In this document: positions 25,595 through 39,472 of the stretch, one piece after another
Layout of the letters: every line of letters begins with the position of its first letter
Numbering within the stretch: the stretch's first letter is position 1
NCBI GenBank assembly: GCA_008360975.2
Contig: CM039192.1
Location: 11,825,694 to 11,889,693, forward strand
Direction: 5' to 3'
Source: Lichenostomus cassidix
Taxonomy: Eukaryota > Chordata > Aves > Passeriformes > Meliphagidae
DNA: 64,000 nt
The notes under the pieces: generated by a model
What the model was told of the DNA's origin: nothing
The model's input: the letters and a program-made list of their open reading frames with translations, nothing else
Database searches by the model: none
Translations under genes and position numbers: made by a program

Positions 25595-28382
25595 GAAATT
25601 AAAAAAAAAAAGTGATTTATTTATTTTCAAATATTAATTATTTAGGAGATCTAACTTCCACAGCAGAGTCTGAGACTGTATACTGGTTTCAGATGTGACA
25701 ACACAAAACAGAGCTTCCGGACTGGGCCAGCAATGTGCTTTTTAAGACTGATAAATTATAGAGTTGCATCCATTTTCCTGCTAATGTAGATGAAGTGTAA
25801 ATACTTGATGATAACTGAAATGCATCCCTTTACAGTATTGTAAATGAGGAGGTGGAAAGACCCTCGATATTTTAAGGGCCAAAGAGAATCACGGGAGCAG
25901 CTTTAAAGATTAATTCCTCGCGTCTAGTGTAAAACAAGATTAAATTAGCTTGTGTGAGCTGCTGTTAGCAGATGCACTATTACATTATGCATGATTCCTG
26001 ACTGCTCGTAGCATGAACAAACTGCACACTGTTCCATTAGTGATTTTCAATGCTGTGCTAAGCTTTAAGTCACATAGACAGCCCAATGTATTGGGTTTAC
26101 TTTGTGGATGTGTTTTCCAGGCAATTTCACAACCTACCTGATCACTGTTATTGATTGACCGCATTTGAAATGGATAAAAGAATTAACCTGTGTAAGGGTA
26201 GCAGAATGGGGTATATACAGTATCCTATATACTTAGGAAAATCAATAGTACTCTAATGTAGAAAATTTAACCAGACAAGACAAAACCATCTTCCCACCAG
26301 CATCAATCCTCATGCTCCCTCCCAGAGTAAAACATTATAGTTACACCATATATTTTTAATGTGCTTTATCCTTTGATGCTTCTCTTTGTACTCTCCTCTG
26401 TAACCTTGTGGATGTGCTCATGTGCATACTGTAAAACAAACTGAGGAGCTCCTGAACAGGTACATTGTTCTCCTCTCATGCCCACTTTCACTCGAAGTGA
26501 AAAGCAGGCAGCTGTACACATCTAGAGATTTATTTCATCTTTTAAGGTGTAGACATATTCCTGTTTTCTGCCACTTTCCCTCTTGACTTAAATCTTGTCC
26601 CTCTGCTCTCACATTCATTGTAACTCAGCAAGCTCCATCTCCAACATATGACATTTTCCCACCCTCTCCCACTTTCAAATGAGGATGAGATGCACACAAA
26701 CACATTCCTGGTGCCTTTACCCCATCACACCTACTTTTCAGGCTCTCCAGCTAAGCAGTGCTGCTTTTTGTATTCGAGTTAATCTTTCCAGTATTGGCTG
26801 ACGAAATGCTTGTCACTGAAAACAAGTCCAAGCTTGTAAACCAAATATTTTTGTGGAAAACCCACTAATGTTATGGCTACTTGAAATCTTTACCGCAAGC
26901 ATGACTGAAGCTAGCATCAGAGTTGTTATTTATCCAGAACACTCAGATAGTGAGTTTTTATATTTTATTTTTGTCATATAACTAGGTTAGGGAAATAAGC
27001 TTTAGTACAACTTCAGTTACATTATGCTTGTTCCTCCAACACCGAGAGAACGTTAAACATACCAAACCTCTGGGCGTCTGGGAATTCCTGCCTTCTTGGC
27101 CAACTCCCTTTCCTTCTTGGCTAACTTTCCCTATTCACAACCTCCTCTAAAGGAATAGCCACCCAGAATGGCATTTCTGCCTCTGCTTTCAAGAAACCCA
27201 GGATACTTCAGGAAGAAAAGAGTGAGAAGCAGTAGTGCTGCTTAGGCTGTGCTTATTCCATAAGAAGGGAAAGAAAAGGATAAAGGGGGATTGCTATGCA
27301 GTTTTAGAATGTTCTTCCAGTCTACTGCAATTGTCTTTTTTTTTCTTGTTAAAGCTAGAAATCTCAAACTTGTGTTCTGTTTGGGAATGAATGTTTCTCT
27401 GAATCCTTTCCTGGAATATGCAATAAATTAATCAGTAAACTGCCTGAGAAGGTTAATTTTAAGAAACAATATATAGTGGGCTGGTGCAGTTACTGTCTTT
27501 TGCATAGAGCTGAGCCTAAACTCCATGCCTGTCTTTGAATTCTGTTGTACAGTTTTGCAATAATTCCTCCAACAAGCTGCAGATATTTTATTTTCTGTAG
27601 CTTTCTGGGCTGGTGACTTGGAGTTTGGAAATTTTTTACTAATTTCAGCATTGATGGTCCCTCCTGCTATGTCCTGGTTCTCTGTAGACTTGCCTTGTAA
27701 AATGGTGTTAGAGTGGTTGCTCACTGAGCTAATGTTGTGTTAGCTAATGACTTTAATATGAACTAATAAAATTACACAAAACTGGTAAAATTTCTTGGAG
27801 GTAAAATTGATTGCAGAAGTTACTACATGACTTCAAAACCCCGTTATTATTGTTTAAAGGAACCAATAATTCAAGACATGTTTTTTTCACACAAGCCAAA
27901 GGGACATAGAAATTAGAAAAGACAAATCAATCACATGGCTTTATATATGAACTCTTTCTGCTCAAATGTCTGCCCAGACAGGATCCACTTGGGTGGTAAG
28001 GTCAGCAGGGTGACAGAGCTGGCCAGCAGTGTCACTGCTTTACCAAGGCACTCTGTCCAAGCACTGTGGAGCTGCAGCCAAATCCCAGCGTGATGACAAC
28101 AGGACTTAGAGGGGAGTTAGCAATATGCCCAGGAGTGCTGCAAACAGAAAAACAGGCTTCCCTCAAATGCTAATATTCCTGAAAGAGAAAACCATATTCT
28201 AGTTCATGGACATTGTTCAGAGACCTGTGCAATTTTTAAGCAGTCAATGTAAACAAACAACCCCACAGAAAGCAAATACTTTGTAAAAAACCTCACCATC
28301 ACCATTAAGCAGTTTCAGAGAGATGCAGTAGATACTGAATCAAAGACCACTACAGTTCTTTATTGCTGGGGGGGGGGAAGGT
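25595..28382. other. Non-genic DNA with one enhancer-like patch
   Basis: No gene is supported. A minus-strand frame of 98 codons (27428-27724) rich in Asn, Lys, Ser and Thr is compatible with chance in AT-rich DNA. The patch at 25855-26175 is listed separately as a possible regulatory element. A run of ten G residues at 28368-28377 sits just before the minisatellite that follows. Confidence 0.45.
25855..26175. promoter_or_regulatory. Possible conserved noncoding element
   Basis: The patch is repeat-free and ORF-free, with a concentration of homeodomain and POU-like strings: agattaattcc, agattaaattagc, ttacattatgcatgattcc and ctgttattgattgacc. It is bordered by a CR1 remnant on the left and by lower-complexity AT-rich DNA on the right. 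The call rests on texture only. Cross-species alignment would decide it. Confidence 0.25.
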
Positions 28383-28660
28383 CCAAATATTGCTTGGCAA
28401 ATTACTGTTTGCTAGGGGCACTATTACCAGTTGACACAATCATTGGTCAGCAAATTGGTCACATTATCGGTTAGTAAATTTGAGAGTGCAGAATTATTTA
28501 TTGGTAAATTAGAGATGGCAGAATTATTGGTTGGTAAGAAAAGAATTGCAGTGATTGGTTAGCAAATTAGAGATGCTTGGTTTTGTCTGTGGATAAATCA
28601 AGGTTGGTCAGATATTGGAGGCCAAATTAAAGATGGCCATGTTATTTATGGTTGCTCTGG
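28383..28660. repeat. Decayed minisatellite, about 30-bp unit
   Basis: Eight to nine imperfect units with a core resembling ggttagcaaattagagatgg, followed by a cagaattatt-like stretch, run head to tail. The clearest copies start near 28442 (ggtcagcaaattgg), 28469 (ggttagtaaattt), 28502 (ggtaaattagagatggcag), 28533 (ggttggtaagaaaag), 28556 (ggttagcaaattagagatg) and 28620 (ggccaaattaaagatggcc). Unit length drifts between roughly 24 and 33 bp, and identity is low, so the array is old. It is not a coding repeat, since stops occur in all frames. Confidence 0.65.
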
Positions 28661-31600
28661 TGAATGTTGAAATCCTTCTGTTTTGTTACAAGCAAGTAAA
28701 CATTTGGAGGGTTTGCTTCCTTATTTTTTTCTGGTTTATTCTTTTGCAAGAATTTCTGTAGGTATTAATATGGAAGTAAACATACACTTTTGCTCTCTTA
28801 AATGGAACTATGTTTTAGCTGAAATTGCACAGAGTGCCAGGGGACTTCTGAAATTGTTTTTACGAAGTGAATATTAAAGAAAGGTGTTAGATTTCCAGAG
28901 CTAAAAGCTGCAGCCTTTGCCATTCCAGCACTAAGCTGGTGCAGTGCAGTCAGGACAAGCTGCTCCTCAGGGGCTGTAGCTGGCACCAGGAGGAGCTGCT
29001 GGTGGAATCCCTTCTGGAGAGGCTTCCTTGCTGCTGGGTAAGAGCTGCAGTCCTGCCTTATTTGTCTGTGAGCTGAAAGCAGCACAGATATGGAGGAATG
29101 GTGCCTTCAGGGCAGTAATTCTGTGAGATGTGGGGATTTCTGTGGGCAGTGGCCTCCAACTGCTTATCTTCCTGCATAAATCCTAGAGCGTCGTGACAGT
29201 CAATATCCAGGTGCTGTTACCAGGCAGTGATGCTTTGCTGCTGCAGAAATGCAGCTGAAATCTCCACAGACTCACTAGACAGCTCTGAAAGCAGCTTGGT
29301 TTTTTTTGTATCATTGATGCCACAAATGATACAGCTTCCTATTGAACTACAGTACTGCAGCAGAAACTCTCATCTGACATTTTCACATTCTCAGTTGTTT
29401 AGAGTTTTTCCGTCTTTCCCTTTAAGTGCAAAACTACTACTTAAAAGCAATCTTGCTTTTGTATAGTGTGTTTGAGCAATTCTGAGGCAAAAGTGCGTTT
29501 CAGTATCATTCTAGAACACTGTAAGAAAAATTCTGTTCACTTGATGAACTTTGCAAACAATGCACAGAACACAATGGTTAAACAATTAAATAATTTTAGA
29601 TTTTAACAACGCTGAAAACAATAATAAAATATGTGTTAAGAAAAATCTATGGCTGTTTATATAGCTGTTGAATTCTACAATGGAGAATGATGTTAATTAA
29701 TCAGATTTACTTTTCCAAAGGGACACTATATAATGCTTTTGACAATACTACAGATGGAGTCAGGGAGGATGTATTTTAAAACTTTAGGAAAGTCTTAAAT
29801 TTTAAAACATTAAAATTTGCTTTTTATATGAACCCCTATAACAACAATGCCCCTACCTTTCTTGTATACTAATTCTGCCAAAAGTGATGTGTTTATTTGG
29901 AAACAGTAAAGTATGTCTGACATTTTTAAGACACAGCGAGGGGGGAGTTTTGCAAAAGTGAAGGGGGTGAAGAGGAATTTTTATCCTGCTAAAGAAGCAA
30001 CACAATCACAAGATATCTGAGTTTTATAAATCCTCTGGATTGAGATAACATACACAGCTCATTTTTTAATATTTTCATTGAATCAAAAAGTTGGGACTTG
30101 GAATACACCAGAGCATTAGAGTAACACAGTGATTGTTCCGTTTTGGGTCCAGCTTGAACTGTTCATCTGGAAAGTTTTAGCTGAAACCATCATAATTAAT
30201 TAGAAATGGTTTAACTAGTTCAGAAAAACATAATTGTAGGGCTCCCCATTACCCTGGGTAGAGGCCTGCATGATCTCCTCTCCAAAAATAAATAATCCTA
30301 TCGGTGCCAACCACCCTCTGCTCTCAATCTCAAGATCAAGTGGGCTCACACTGTAAGGCACCCCAGTCTGGATTGCTGCATACCTCAGAGTCCTTGCAGG
30401 GGTGATTTGTTTCAGCAGATTCAGATCCATAATCAGACTTGCTCAAAATCTGGGATATTCAACTGGGACAAATTGTCTCCAGTGGTTATTCAAAGGCAGC
30501 ATGAGATAGGGAATGCAAATGAGCAAAAGAACAGCCATGGTAAAATGAAGATGGTATGGAAATAAAATAGGACTTGTGATGGCATTTTTTTTCCTTCCAA
30601 CGAAACCTAATAACTTGTAACAGAAAACAGCTCAGTGCAGGAAGGGAGAGGCAGACCATTAACCTTTCATTAGAAAAGAGCAGACTTTTGGTCTACCACT
30701 ATTTCAAATACAGATGAGCACAGGATTTAACAAGAAACTGTTGGTTGTAGTTTCAGTGGTAAAATCAAATTTAGAGGTAGGGTGATTCCTCAAGCCATTT
30801 ATCTAATCTGTTCTTTCCAAGCTTAGTGCAAAGACTGGTTTAAATAATTTTATTTGGTCTCAATGGGTCTACCTCTCTTTTCAACTTTTTCTAGAAGACA
30901 AAATCATATTTCTTAATTAAAATAAATTATTGTTATTGTCAGGTTAAAATTAGCAATAGTATGTCTGCCACTATTTATTTATTAGTAAAATTAGGTAAAT
31001 TAGTTAAAATATAGCTTAATAGTGGGAGTCTTCACAAAATATAAAGCTTATAATGAAAAGATTGAAAATTTGTATGCAGGAAATTTTTGTTCTGACTGTC
31101 ATGTTCTGAATTTCCATTTTGCTGCCATTCACTAAGCACTGCACAAATGGAGAGCTCTGGCTTAAACTGTGGATATTCCTAATCCAATCTGCACCCCTGT
31201 GGTTGTGTTAGATATGTCCTGTGGTATTGCTGGTGTCCTTTGATTAAAGAAATTATGTAATTACACCTATTTGAAACTTCTCTGTGCTAAATGTCAATTT
31301 TACATTTTAAAGTTCTCTTTTTTTATGTAGTTGGCTCATTTATTTATTGTATCTAGTAAAACTCTAGACAGAGAACATTTCACTTACATTACCAACCAAC
31401 ACTGTACAATTTTTTTGCAAGCTTTTGCTTTTTTGCAGTGACAAACCATTGACCATTCAAGGATTACAATCCCTGTACAATCATTTGAGAATTTTCAAAA
31501 TGATTGTAAGACATTTCATGAAATGAAAAAAAAAAATAAAAAATGAAAAGACCTTTACATATAAATCACATTCCCAGGCTTTTTCTTGCCAGAAATTTTC

Positions 31601-34600
31601 TTTTTGTGAGAGTATGCAAGTAATCATTAAAAATTTGAGGCAACACATTATCATTGTGATAAAAGCCGAAAAAGCAGAAGTTCAAAATCTTAGTGCCCGA
31701 GATGATTAAAAAATTTTAAATTTCTCATTTAAATGGGATAACATGAAATGTCTTTGCCTGGCGTACATACTTGGATCATAAAATAAATTCTAAAAATAAA
31801 AATAAATGTAAAAATGTATCCTTTTTGCCAGTTGTGGACATTTGAAAAGCTAGAGGCTATTCAGACTGTGCTGTGAATAGACCATTCTCCAGTGTAAGAA
31901 GAACTAGTTCTTCCCAGGATTCAAATAAAATATTTTTCATCTTCACTGTGAAGAGCTTTTTCCTCTGCTTTTCTTTATAGGAATAAAAGGCTTTTCTGTT
32001 CTTTCAGCTGAGCGACCTCTGCCTTCTAGGGGGAAATGAAGTTTCTGCTCCACTCACCCATCACCACCACCCAGAAATTCTGCAGTTTCTGTGCCTGAGC
32101 CAGGTGAACAATTGCTACAATTGGGATGGGAAGGAAGAAAAGAGAAGTATGCAAGCACACATTCATATTTTTCCACGAAAGGCAGAAAGATTGGTGATCA
32201 CAAGAAAAAGAACCGAAAACACCTCTCAGGTAGAAATGGATACATTTTGTAATATAGTGATATGATAGGGATTTAATTTGAAAGCTTACCGTTAAATGGC
32301 TCAGGCAGTTCACAGTTGCCAAAAGGATACACTTTATGCATTCAGATGTGCAATAGCCAATCTGCAGCACCAGTCACAGTCCATTTAGGTGATTTTGTTA
32401 CAACTGCAGTTTGTTGATGTGTCACTAAACTGTCTCAGCAACTCCTAGAACAAAGGTTTTGGTTGTTTTTTTTAATTTGTTATATTTTCAAATACTATTA
32501 ATCAGGTATTCTTCAAGCTGTTCTGGATATACTTTGGGCTTGAATCCTGAAATTGGAGGTTTGGAGGATCTAGGGTGTAAAACCTAGAGTTGTTAAGCAC
32601 AAAGTCATCCTAAGAAAAATCTAGACCAGCTTGTTGTTATTTGTTGGCAATTGGAGATTTAAGGGCTGAGACCATTGTCATGGTACACTTGTATTGTCCC
32701 TGGCAACAGGTGGTGATAAACAGATTTAAAACAGTTTAACATTTTTGACAATACTTATATGAACAATTATTCCTTCATGTCTAACAAATTCTCTAATGTT
32801 AGTTTGCAGATGAATCACATCTGTCATGTAGTCTATGGATTCCAGTTATTGTCATTGTGGATCTGGCATTCTTCCTAAATATTGTATACTGAGTGCTTTG
32901 CTTCAAATACACCTGTCTACACTAAGTTATTAGAAAGTTCTAGGATGCATATGCACCTTATAAAACATGCAGATATATTACACCTATCCTTTTAAAAATT
33001 GACCCAAGATTGACATTAGGCAGTGGTGTACCTACATTCCTGTAATCTGTATGTTTTATTTAAATTGAATTAATTACTCTCATTTTGTAAAGTAATAAGT
33101 AAATTAAAGGAAAGTCTTTGTAGGCTGCTATTTTTATTATGTCCTAACCTTAAGTAGAAAGAAAGCCAAGCCAACTAGTTGTTCTTGCTTTTATTAAAGT
33201 TCCTGTTGGCAGCGCACTGATGGGACACATTAATCTTAGTATTAATGCTGAGGAAAAGGGGCTTAGAAGCCTAGGATGAATAAATCATTCCAGAGCCCAT
33301 TTGGATCTGTTGGCACCTTCCTGCTATGTTGTTGCTGGATAAAAAGGCTTCTCTAAGTGTTAAAGGGTTGGCTAACTTGACTGGCTCATTGCAGAATGGC
33401 CACAGTAATTTGTGAATGCCCTGAGTGGGGCAGCAAGCAGTGGGGCAGGGTGGTGAGAGCATGGCAAGTCCAAGGGCTGGCACTGGGAAAAGTGAAGACA
33501 CATTTTCTTCCTTCCCCACTCACCTGTGTAATCCTTGTCACCAAGCCAGAGGTGCTGGTGGTGGTTCCAGTCTCACTGTGAGGTATTTGTTGGCTCTAGA
33601 GAGGAAGAAGAGTAGTTCATTTCCTATTTATGCTACTTACATCCATCTCCAATCATTAAAATTTTTGGAGCCTCAGGGATGAGCCATTTATTTTGCAATT
33701 CAAAAGCCACATTATCCATTTATCTTTTCCTTGAAGACTGTCTCTGAATATGCAGAAAGGTAAAATCATCAGACTCCAAGAGTGACTTTTTGATTTAGTT
33801 CCTTCATATCTTGCTCTTCTGGGCAGTGTTTGGGACTTTTTTCAGTCCCTTTGTTTCTGCAGGATGCTCATCTATTTGTGGTTGGCTCAGAAGCTCCTCA
33901 CTGCTCTGTTTCACCAAACTACGAGGCTCTCAAGACTTTCCTTCATAAGATAGCCTCAGAAATGGCTACCAGTCCCCTTGACCTCTTCCAGATTCCAGTG
34001 TAGGATGCAACTAAAATATGTCTCCAAGAGGTTTTATGAGGTTGCCAAGGTGAAGGAGCTCAAGGAAAGAGGGAAGGAGCAGTGCTAGGCAGCACCATGG
34101 AACTGGGCAGTTCACAGCATTTCAGCACCCAGCTCCCGATGCCAATAAATCAGGGACTGCTGCCATGTGTTTTCACTGGCCCCAGGTGGGCTTTTCTGTC
34201 TCTGGAGCATTCCATGCACTAAAAAATGAAAGGGGTGGGGTTGGTCTCTGGGTGAATTTTTCCCCATTCCCACAGCTTTCATGGCTGTTACACGAAGCAG
34301 TGGCTGCAGGCACCAGAGGAAGGTTGTCACACACAGCATTTGCATTCTCAGTGGCAGTCAGTGAACAATTACATGCTACAATTTCAACTCTCTTCTCTGG
34401 TCTGTTCTTCAACTGATGAAGCACCTATTATTAGCCAGGCAATCATCAAATATTTGAAATAGGCATATAAAAGAAGATTTGGAGAATAATGTATGCTACC
34501 ATCTATTAAGCATTTCACGCCCTCAAGAGATGCACTGAAGTGTAGAAATTCAAGCTATATCACTGTATTTTTACCTGACACAATTGCTGTTGAGACAGCT

Positions 34601-35664
34601 CTATTTTCTCAGTGTATTTTATTCATAAAACAATCTTGTTTTATAAATACAGATCATCTCTAATGCAATGGATGTAATGTACAACAATTATTTTGGATAA
34701 CTTTTAGCTGTTAGCACAAATCACAGTTAAAGTAATATTAAAACAGAAGGAAGATGGAGAACAACATGAAATGTCTCAATACATTTTATTTTCAATGAAA
34801 TAATAGAATATCACTTTACCAGTTCTAACATAAATGGAATCATTTGAAAGCCATCAACCTGTATGTGTGCTGTAATAGATAAAAATACACTTTTTCAAGT
34901 CAGCTGGTTGCCAGTGGACTTGGGAAAGAAACACATTTTCATATACCTGAGGTACTTGTAAAGCTGCTGGTTAGCAAGTTTACAATTTAAAAACTCAAGC
35001 AATGAGCAGTATGAGGTAATGGTACACCAAAAACAGAAGGGAGAGGACAAGAGTCACTTGTGTTTGTTCAGAATATGATTTTCCCAAAAAAGTAATAATA
35101 ATTTAGCTAATTTCTTAAGCAGGGGGCAAATCCCTGTGTGTCTACCTTGATCGTATTTCATTTCTACTTCCTTTCTTCTCCCACTGTCTCTGGCCCAGAG
35201 CTCTGCTAAGGACAGTGGCTACTGCAGTGATCTAGTGCTGATCTCAATTTGTGCAGCACAGTTTGTGACTAAACTGTGTACCTAGTTTTGTTCAAAAGCC
35301 TTCAAATTGAGTATATATTAAAATTACTGATTTTAGAACAACGGTGACTCAAACCTTTGATGCTAAAAAAGAGAATCCATAATTCTGATGTGAATTGCAA
35401 ACAAATGTTATTATAATCAAAAATCCCTTTCTGAATTCCTCACTTTTCTTCTGCATTTTCATGATGGGCTCCTCCCAAATTTCGGGGGAATGTTCATGCC
35501 TGCAGTGCTCTCATCACAGTACATCACATCAGACAAGGCATGTGAGTCAGGGTCTCTATGGAAGGGCCAAGCCCTAATGCAGGCACCTTTTATCTTAGAA
35601 GAATGTGATATCTAGTGCTTGGTTCCACTTGCTAACGATTGGAAAAACAGAATCCGGCTTAACT
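28661..35664. other. Non-genic DNA
   Basis: There is no recognisable gene. The longest frames (95 codons minus at 28798-29085; 114 codons minus at 32026-32370) have no domain. The first lies in a modestly GC-rich patch (28900-29200), and the second has a scrambled hydrophobic composition. A short A-rich run lies at about 31528-31552. Confidence 0.5.
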
Positions 35665-35686
35665 TTTAATAATAATTATTATTAAA
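35665..35686. repeat. 22-bp perfect AT palindrome
   Basis: The sequence is its own reverse complement over 22 bp, built from AAT/ATT units around a central AATT. It could extrude a cruciform or simply reflect a short AAT repeat meeting an ATT repeat. It lies 10 bp before the palindromic transposon remnant that follows. Confidence 0.8.
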
Positions 35687-35695
35687 TTGCATGGT

Positions 35696-35794
35696 GGGCC
35701 TGAGTCTAATTTTACTCCTATTTTATAGAGCCATTGACTTTAATGGAGTTGCTCCAAAATTTTCACTGGCATAACTGTGAGCAGAATTAGGCCC
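35696..35794. mobile_element. Ancient palindromic nonautonomous element, remnant
   Basis: About 99 bp is bounded by gggcctgagtctaat on the left and agcagaattaggccc on the right. The right end reversed and complemented begins GGGCCTAATTCTGCT, so the ends are imperfect terminal inverted repeats. Inside is ccattgactttaatgg, an almost self-complementary core. This arrangement (GGGCCTGATTCT ends with a CCATTGACTTCAATGG core) is one I recall as an old dispersed palindromic repeat of birds, turtles and crocodilians. I do not assign a database name. The left half is shortened relative to a full palindrome. Confidence 0.6.
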
Positions 35795-37050
35795 AATAAC
35801 TGTCATGTAAAACAAAATCATTCCATCTTGTAAACCATAAAGCAGGTTACATGGTGGTTAAGTGTGGGCCAAAACCATTAATCCTTCAGATGATGTGTTT
35901 AATGGCAGCCTTGGATGCTTGCAGTCAATTAAAATTTCCTGGCACATTTTCATAGGACAAGGAACGTTTGTTACTAATCATGTCCAAAAGAAATTCTAGC
36001 TGGTGTAATTGTATTTTGCTTAGCTACAATTGCCTTTGTGCTTATAGTTAGGTTGTTATTCTTCATTCTACCTTTTAGAAAACCCACACAATTTTGTAGT
36101 TATTTTGGGGCAGATGATAGCTGTGTTATCACCCAGAACAGCATAGAGTTTCCTTACTCTGTGCTGTTGAACTGCAAAGTGTCTTTAAAGTCTCAAACTG
36201 GGAAGGGGGAAGGAAGTGTCAAGATTGCTGCTTTAATATTTAGGGATCTCAGTTAATATAAATTACCACAGATGGGTTGAAACATCATCTTAATTGATCT
36301 GCCTTTTACATCTTAAAATAATGTACATTTTAATTGGCCATGCCCCTTTAGTTTTATTACTCCTACCTATAAAATAAAATAGTTTATGACACTTTGGTCT
36401 AAATAGATAAGAAAACAACATACAGGCTATTACACTTTTTCTTATTTTTCTCCTTGTATATGTCCTGTACTTGGCCTCGAGTGATTCTGAAACACTTCAG
36501 ATCAGCTACCATAACAATAAATACTCTTTGAAAATACCTGTCTTTCTGCCCATTTCTTTGGGTAATTAAATCTGCGCTTCATTTAATGCTCATCCAATAG
36601 AATGTGAATTTTCCCAGCCATTTGGAAAGTGGGGCCATGCTACCATGCCAAAGAATGTATTCTAGATTAAAAACCTCTCCTGAGGAGATGCCCCAGATGA
36701 GCTGCTAATGGATGCATGGAGAGCAATGTGTTCCTTGCATGCCCCATGGGTAAGCCAACCCAAAGAGGGGATATCAGGAAAGAGTTTAGGGGATAACAAA
36801 ACAGTCAACTCCAAGAGCTAGAGTGTGGCTCAAGACAGTGTGGTGCTCTTCCTCTTTACAGCTTATATATTATGTTTATATAATTTTTACTTCAGCCTAT
36901 CTCCCAAAATGGTGTGTGCAGCAGGAAGCTGTGGTGTTTTTGTCATCAAATAGCTGATCTGTTTTATGAGAAGATGTTGGGAATACGAGTCAAAATGTTC
37001 CAGCAACCTCCAGGAGCATCCACAGGCAGAAATCTTCATTGAACTCTATT

Positions 37051-37143
37051 AAACTAAAAAAACCCAAAAAAATAAAAAAACAAAAAAAACGCCCCAAAAA
37101 ACCCCAAAACAAACAAACAAAAAAACCACAAACAAACAAACAG
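37051..37143. repeat. A-rich low-complexity tract (A4-8 with C)
   Basis: There is a run of adenines interrupted by C or CC, grading into caaacaaacaaa units at its right end. It could be a degenerated retroposon tail or simple-repeat growth. No element body is recognisable on its left. Confidence 0.8.
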
Positions 37144-39472
37144 AATCTGATTTTGCTCGTAGTAAAGTATGGTGATGTTCTAAAATGTTGTGCACATGCT
37201 TATAGACATTGGAAAAAACCAAAGAAGGTGCATGTGAGGCAATACCTGCATATTTTATTTAAATATATCAAGAAACAAGAGTGCTTGAGACCAAGCTAGA
37301 AAATTGGATAACAATAGTGGTTTGGGCTTACCAGCTACAGGTCTCCTAACCTGAAATGTTGCATTTTTGAATTTCAGTTTCACAATACCACAATACTTGG
37401 CCTCTCCAGTTCAAGTCCATGACAAATTATTTGCATGCTGTGGTGGGATTTAAAAAAAAAATTAAAAATTGAGAAACAGCTGCTGTTGGCTCTTTAGTCT
37501 GACTTCAATTTATTCTCAAACTCAGCCAACAAACACAGTCCTCCTACACTTGTAGAGCTTCTGGTTTTTCTTGGCCCATACAGCCCTTTGTCCTCTGGCA
37601 AAATTTCACTGGAAACTTCATGCAAATACTGTTTGATCTTTACTAACTCATCTCCAGGAGAAGGACTCATGTTTTAGCTTCTTTTCCTTCTCTGCAGTGA
37701 AGAAAAGAGGAAGGTAGAAATTTTATGTGAGGAAACAACTGTGTGCAGCTCTAATCTGAAGAGCCTCAAGAATTCCTGGAGAGCTGTGACTGTGGGTTTT
37801 CCGTATGTTCTTCAGTGAGACATTTACCAGGATAACCAGGGACTGTAACAAGGGTAATGGGATCTCACTTTATTTTCTGTCTGTATTTTGCATGCAGTTT
37901 ACCCAACATTCTTGCTCTCTCCAGAGTGAGGGAATTCTGAAAACCTCCTCTTTATTATGTTCAGTTCATTGTTTTATGGGAATAGGAATCAGCGCACATC
38001 TATGTAGGAAAAAGACTAGGGAACTATGGCACTTAGTCTTTGATCACTACCACCCTTGCTGATCAAATTATGCTTATGTGAAATCAAATATTCTTTGACT
38101 CTATTAAACAGCAATGTCCAAGAAGAGAAGGAGAATAATTTGGAATAACCATGGAGTTTGTAGCCAACAAGATCATGACAGAGTGAAGAGATTGTGCTGA
38201 AAGGGGTTGTGGCAACTTAACAGTTTAGCTACACAGAAGCAACATAAAAATGGTTGAAATATCTTTAGTAGTAAAATCAGGATGCTGTCATGGATTGTAT
38301 TTTCTAAAATATGAGATAATGGTACCATACAGGAACATTCAAAAACCCTATTAATTATTAATAGATATGAATAAATACACAGTGAGTTCTAATTCATCCA
38401 GAATTCATCTTTATTTAAGGTTTAGAAGGGTCTGACTCAGGCACAGCCTCATCCTGCCAGCAATTCAAGCTATTTTTAGTTGTGCATACTGAGTTCCTTT
38501 AAAAGATTGTTTTAAAATTCTCTTTGATTTCAGATATCTTCATATATCACACTAGATATGTATCCCAGATATCCGAGCTGTGTGGGAAATGAGTATGTTC
38601 TAACTTACACAAGGTTTTGGAAAGGGATCCTGAAACAGGAGATGTTTAGATATTACAGTGTCAACCAAAGAAGTATGGGGAGCCAGCTAGACACAAGTAC
38701 TCTTTAGTTCAGTGTCTGGGCTTAAAATGCAAAATTTTCAAATCTCTATTTTAGAGGGGAAAAAAAAATATTTGCTTTTTGTTCACCTACCATGGGGGAA
38801 ATTGTTAAAAAAAAAAAACAAAACAACAAACTGAACCAAAAATAATCTTGCTATCTCCGATGGATTCTCAGATAAAATGCATTTCTCTTTAGACACCTTG
38901 GCAAAACACGAAAAGTTCCTCTAAACTACTTTGTCACTGAAGTTGTGTTTGTCTTAAAATATTCTTTCAAGCAAGCTAATTAAGCCATTTGGATTAATAG
39001 ATTGGTACATGTTTATACATTTTCCAGTTTTGAGAAATAATCAGAGCCTTACTTCTGAAACGTAGGAAAGAATCCTAAGATTGTGGGTTTGGGCAATCCA
39101 GTCCACAGAAGAACATCAAGCATGGTTTGTTCCTTTCATAAGCAAGTTATTTGCTGTTTTGGTACCATTGCTGATCCATTTGGACTATTAACAGGCTTTT
39201 AAAAATTATTAAAGCCTCTCCACTCATCTTCAAAACTGCCTCTAGGCATCTTTGATTTATGTGGTCAGCATTTACTCCCTAAGGTCTTATTGACCTTGGT
39301 AGTGTTAGAAATCATATTTTCGCATGCATGAATTGCCCTTGACTAATTTCTGTGGTGCAGTTTGAACATAAATAACCTTCCTTTGGCATTTGCGTTTTTT
39401 ACGTCTTTTCACTTGTTTACTTTTAAGAAACAGGGTGTGAATGTGTGTGTGGAATATACTGCAAAGTAAATC

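Noticed and set aside
27428..27724. 98-codon minus-strand frame rich in Asn/Lys/Ser/Thr
   Set aside because: It is expected in AT-rich DNA and has no motif or exon boundary signals that fit.
32026..32370. 114-codon minus-strand frame with hydrophobic segments
   Set aside because: The composition is scrambled, there is no signal peptide followed by a plausible protein, and no coding-like bias was seen.
37039..37299. Lysine-rich 86-codon frame
   Set aside because: It is produced by the A-rich low-complexity tract.
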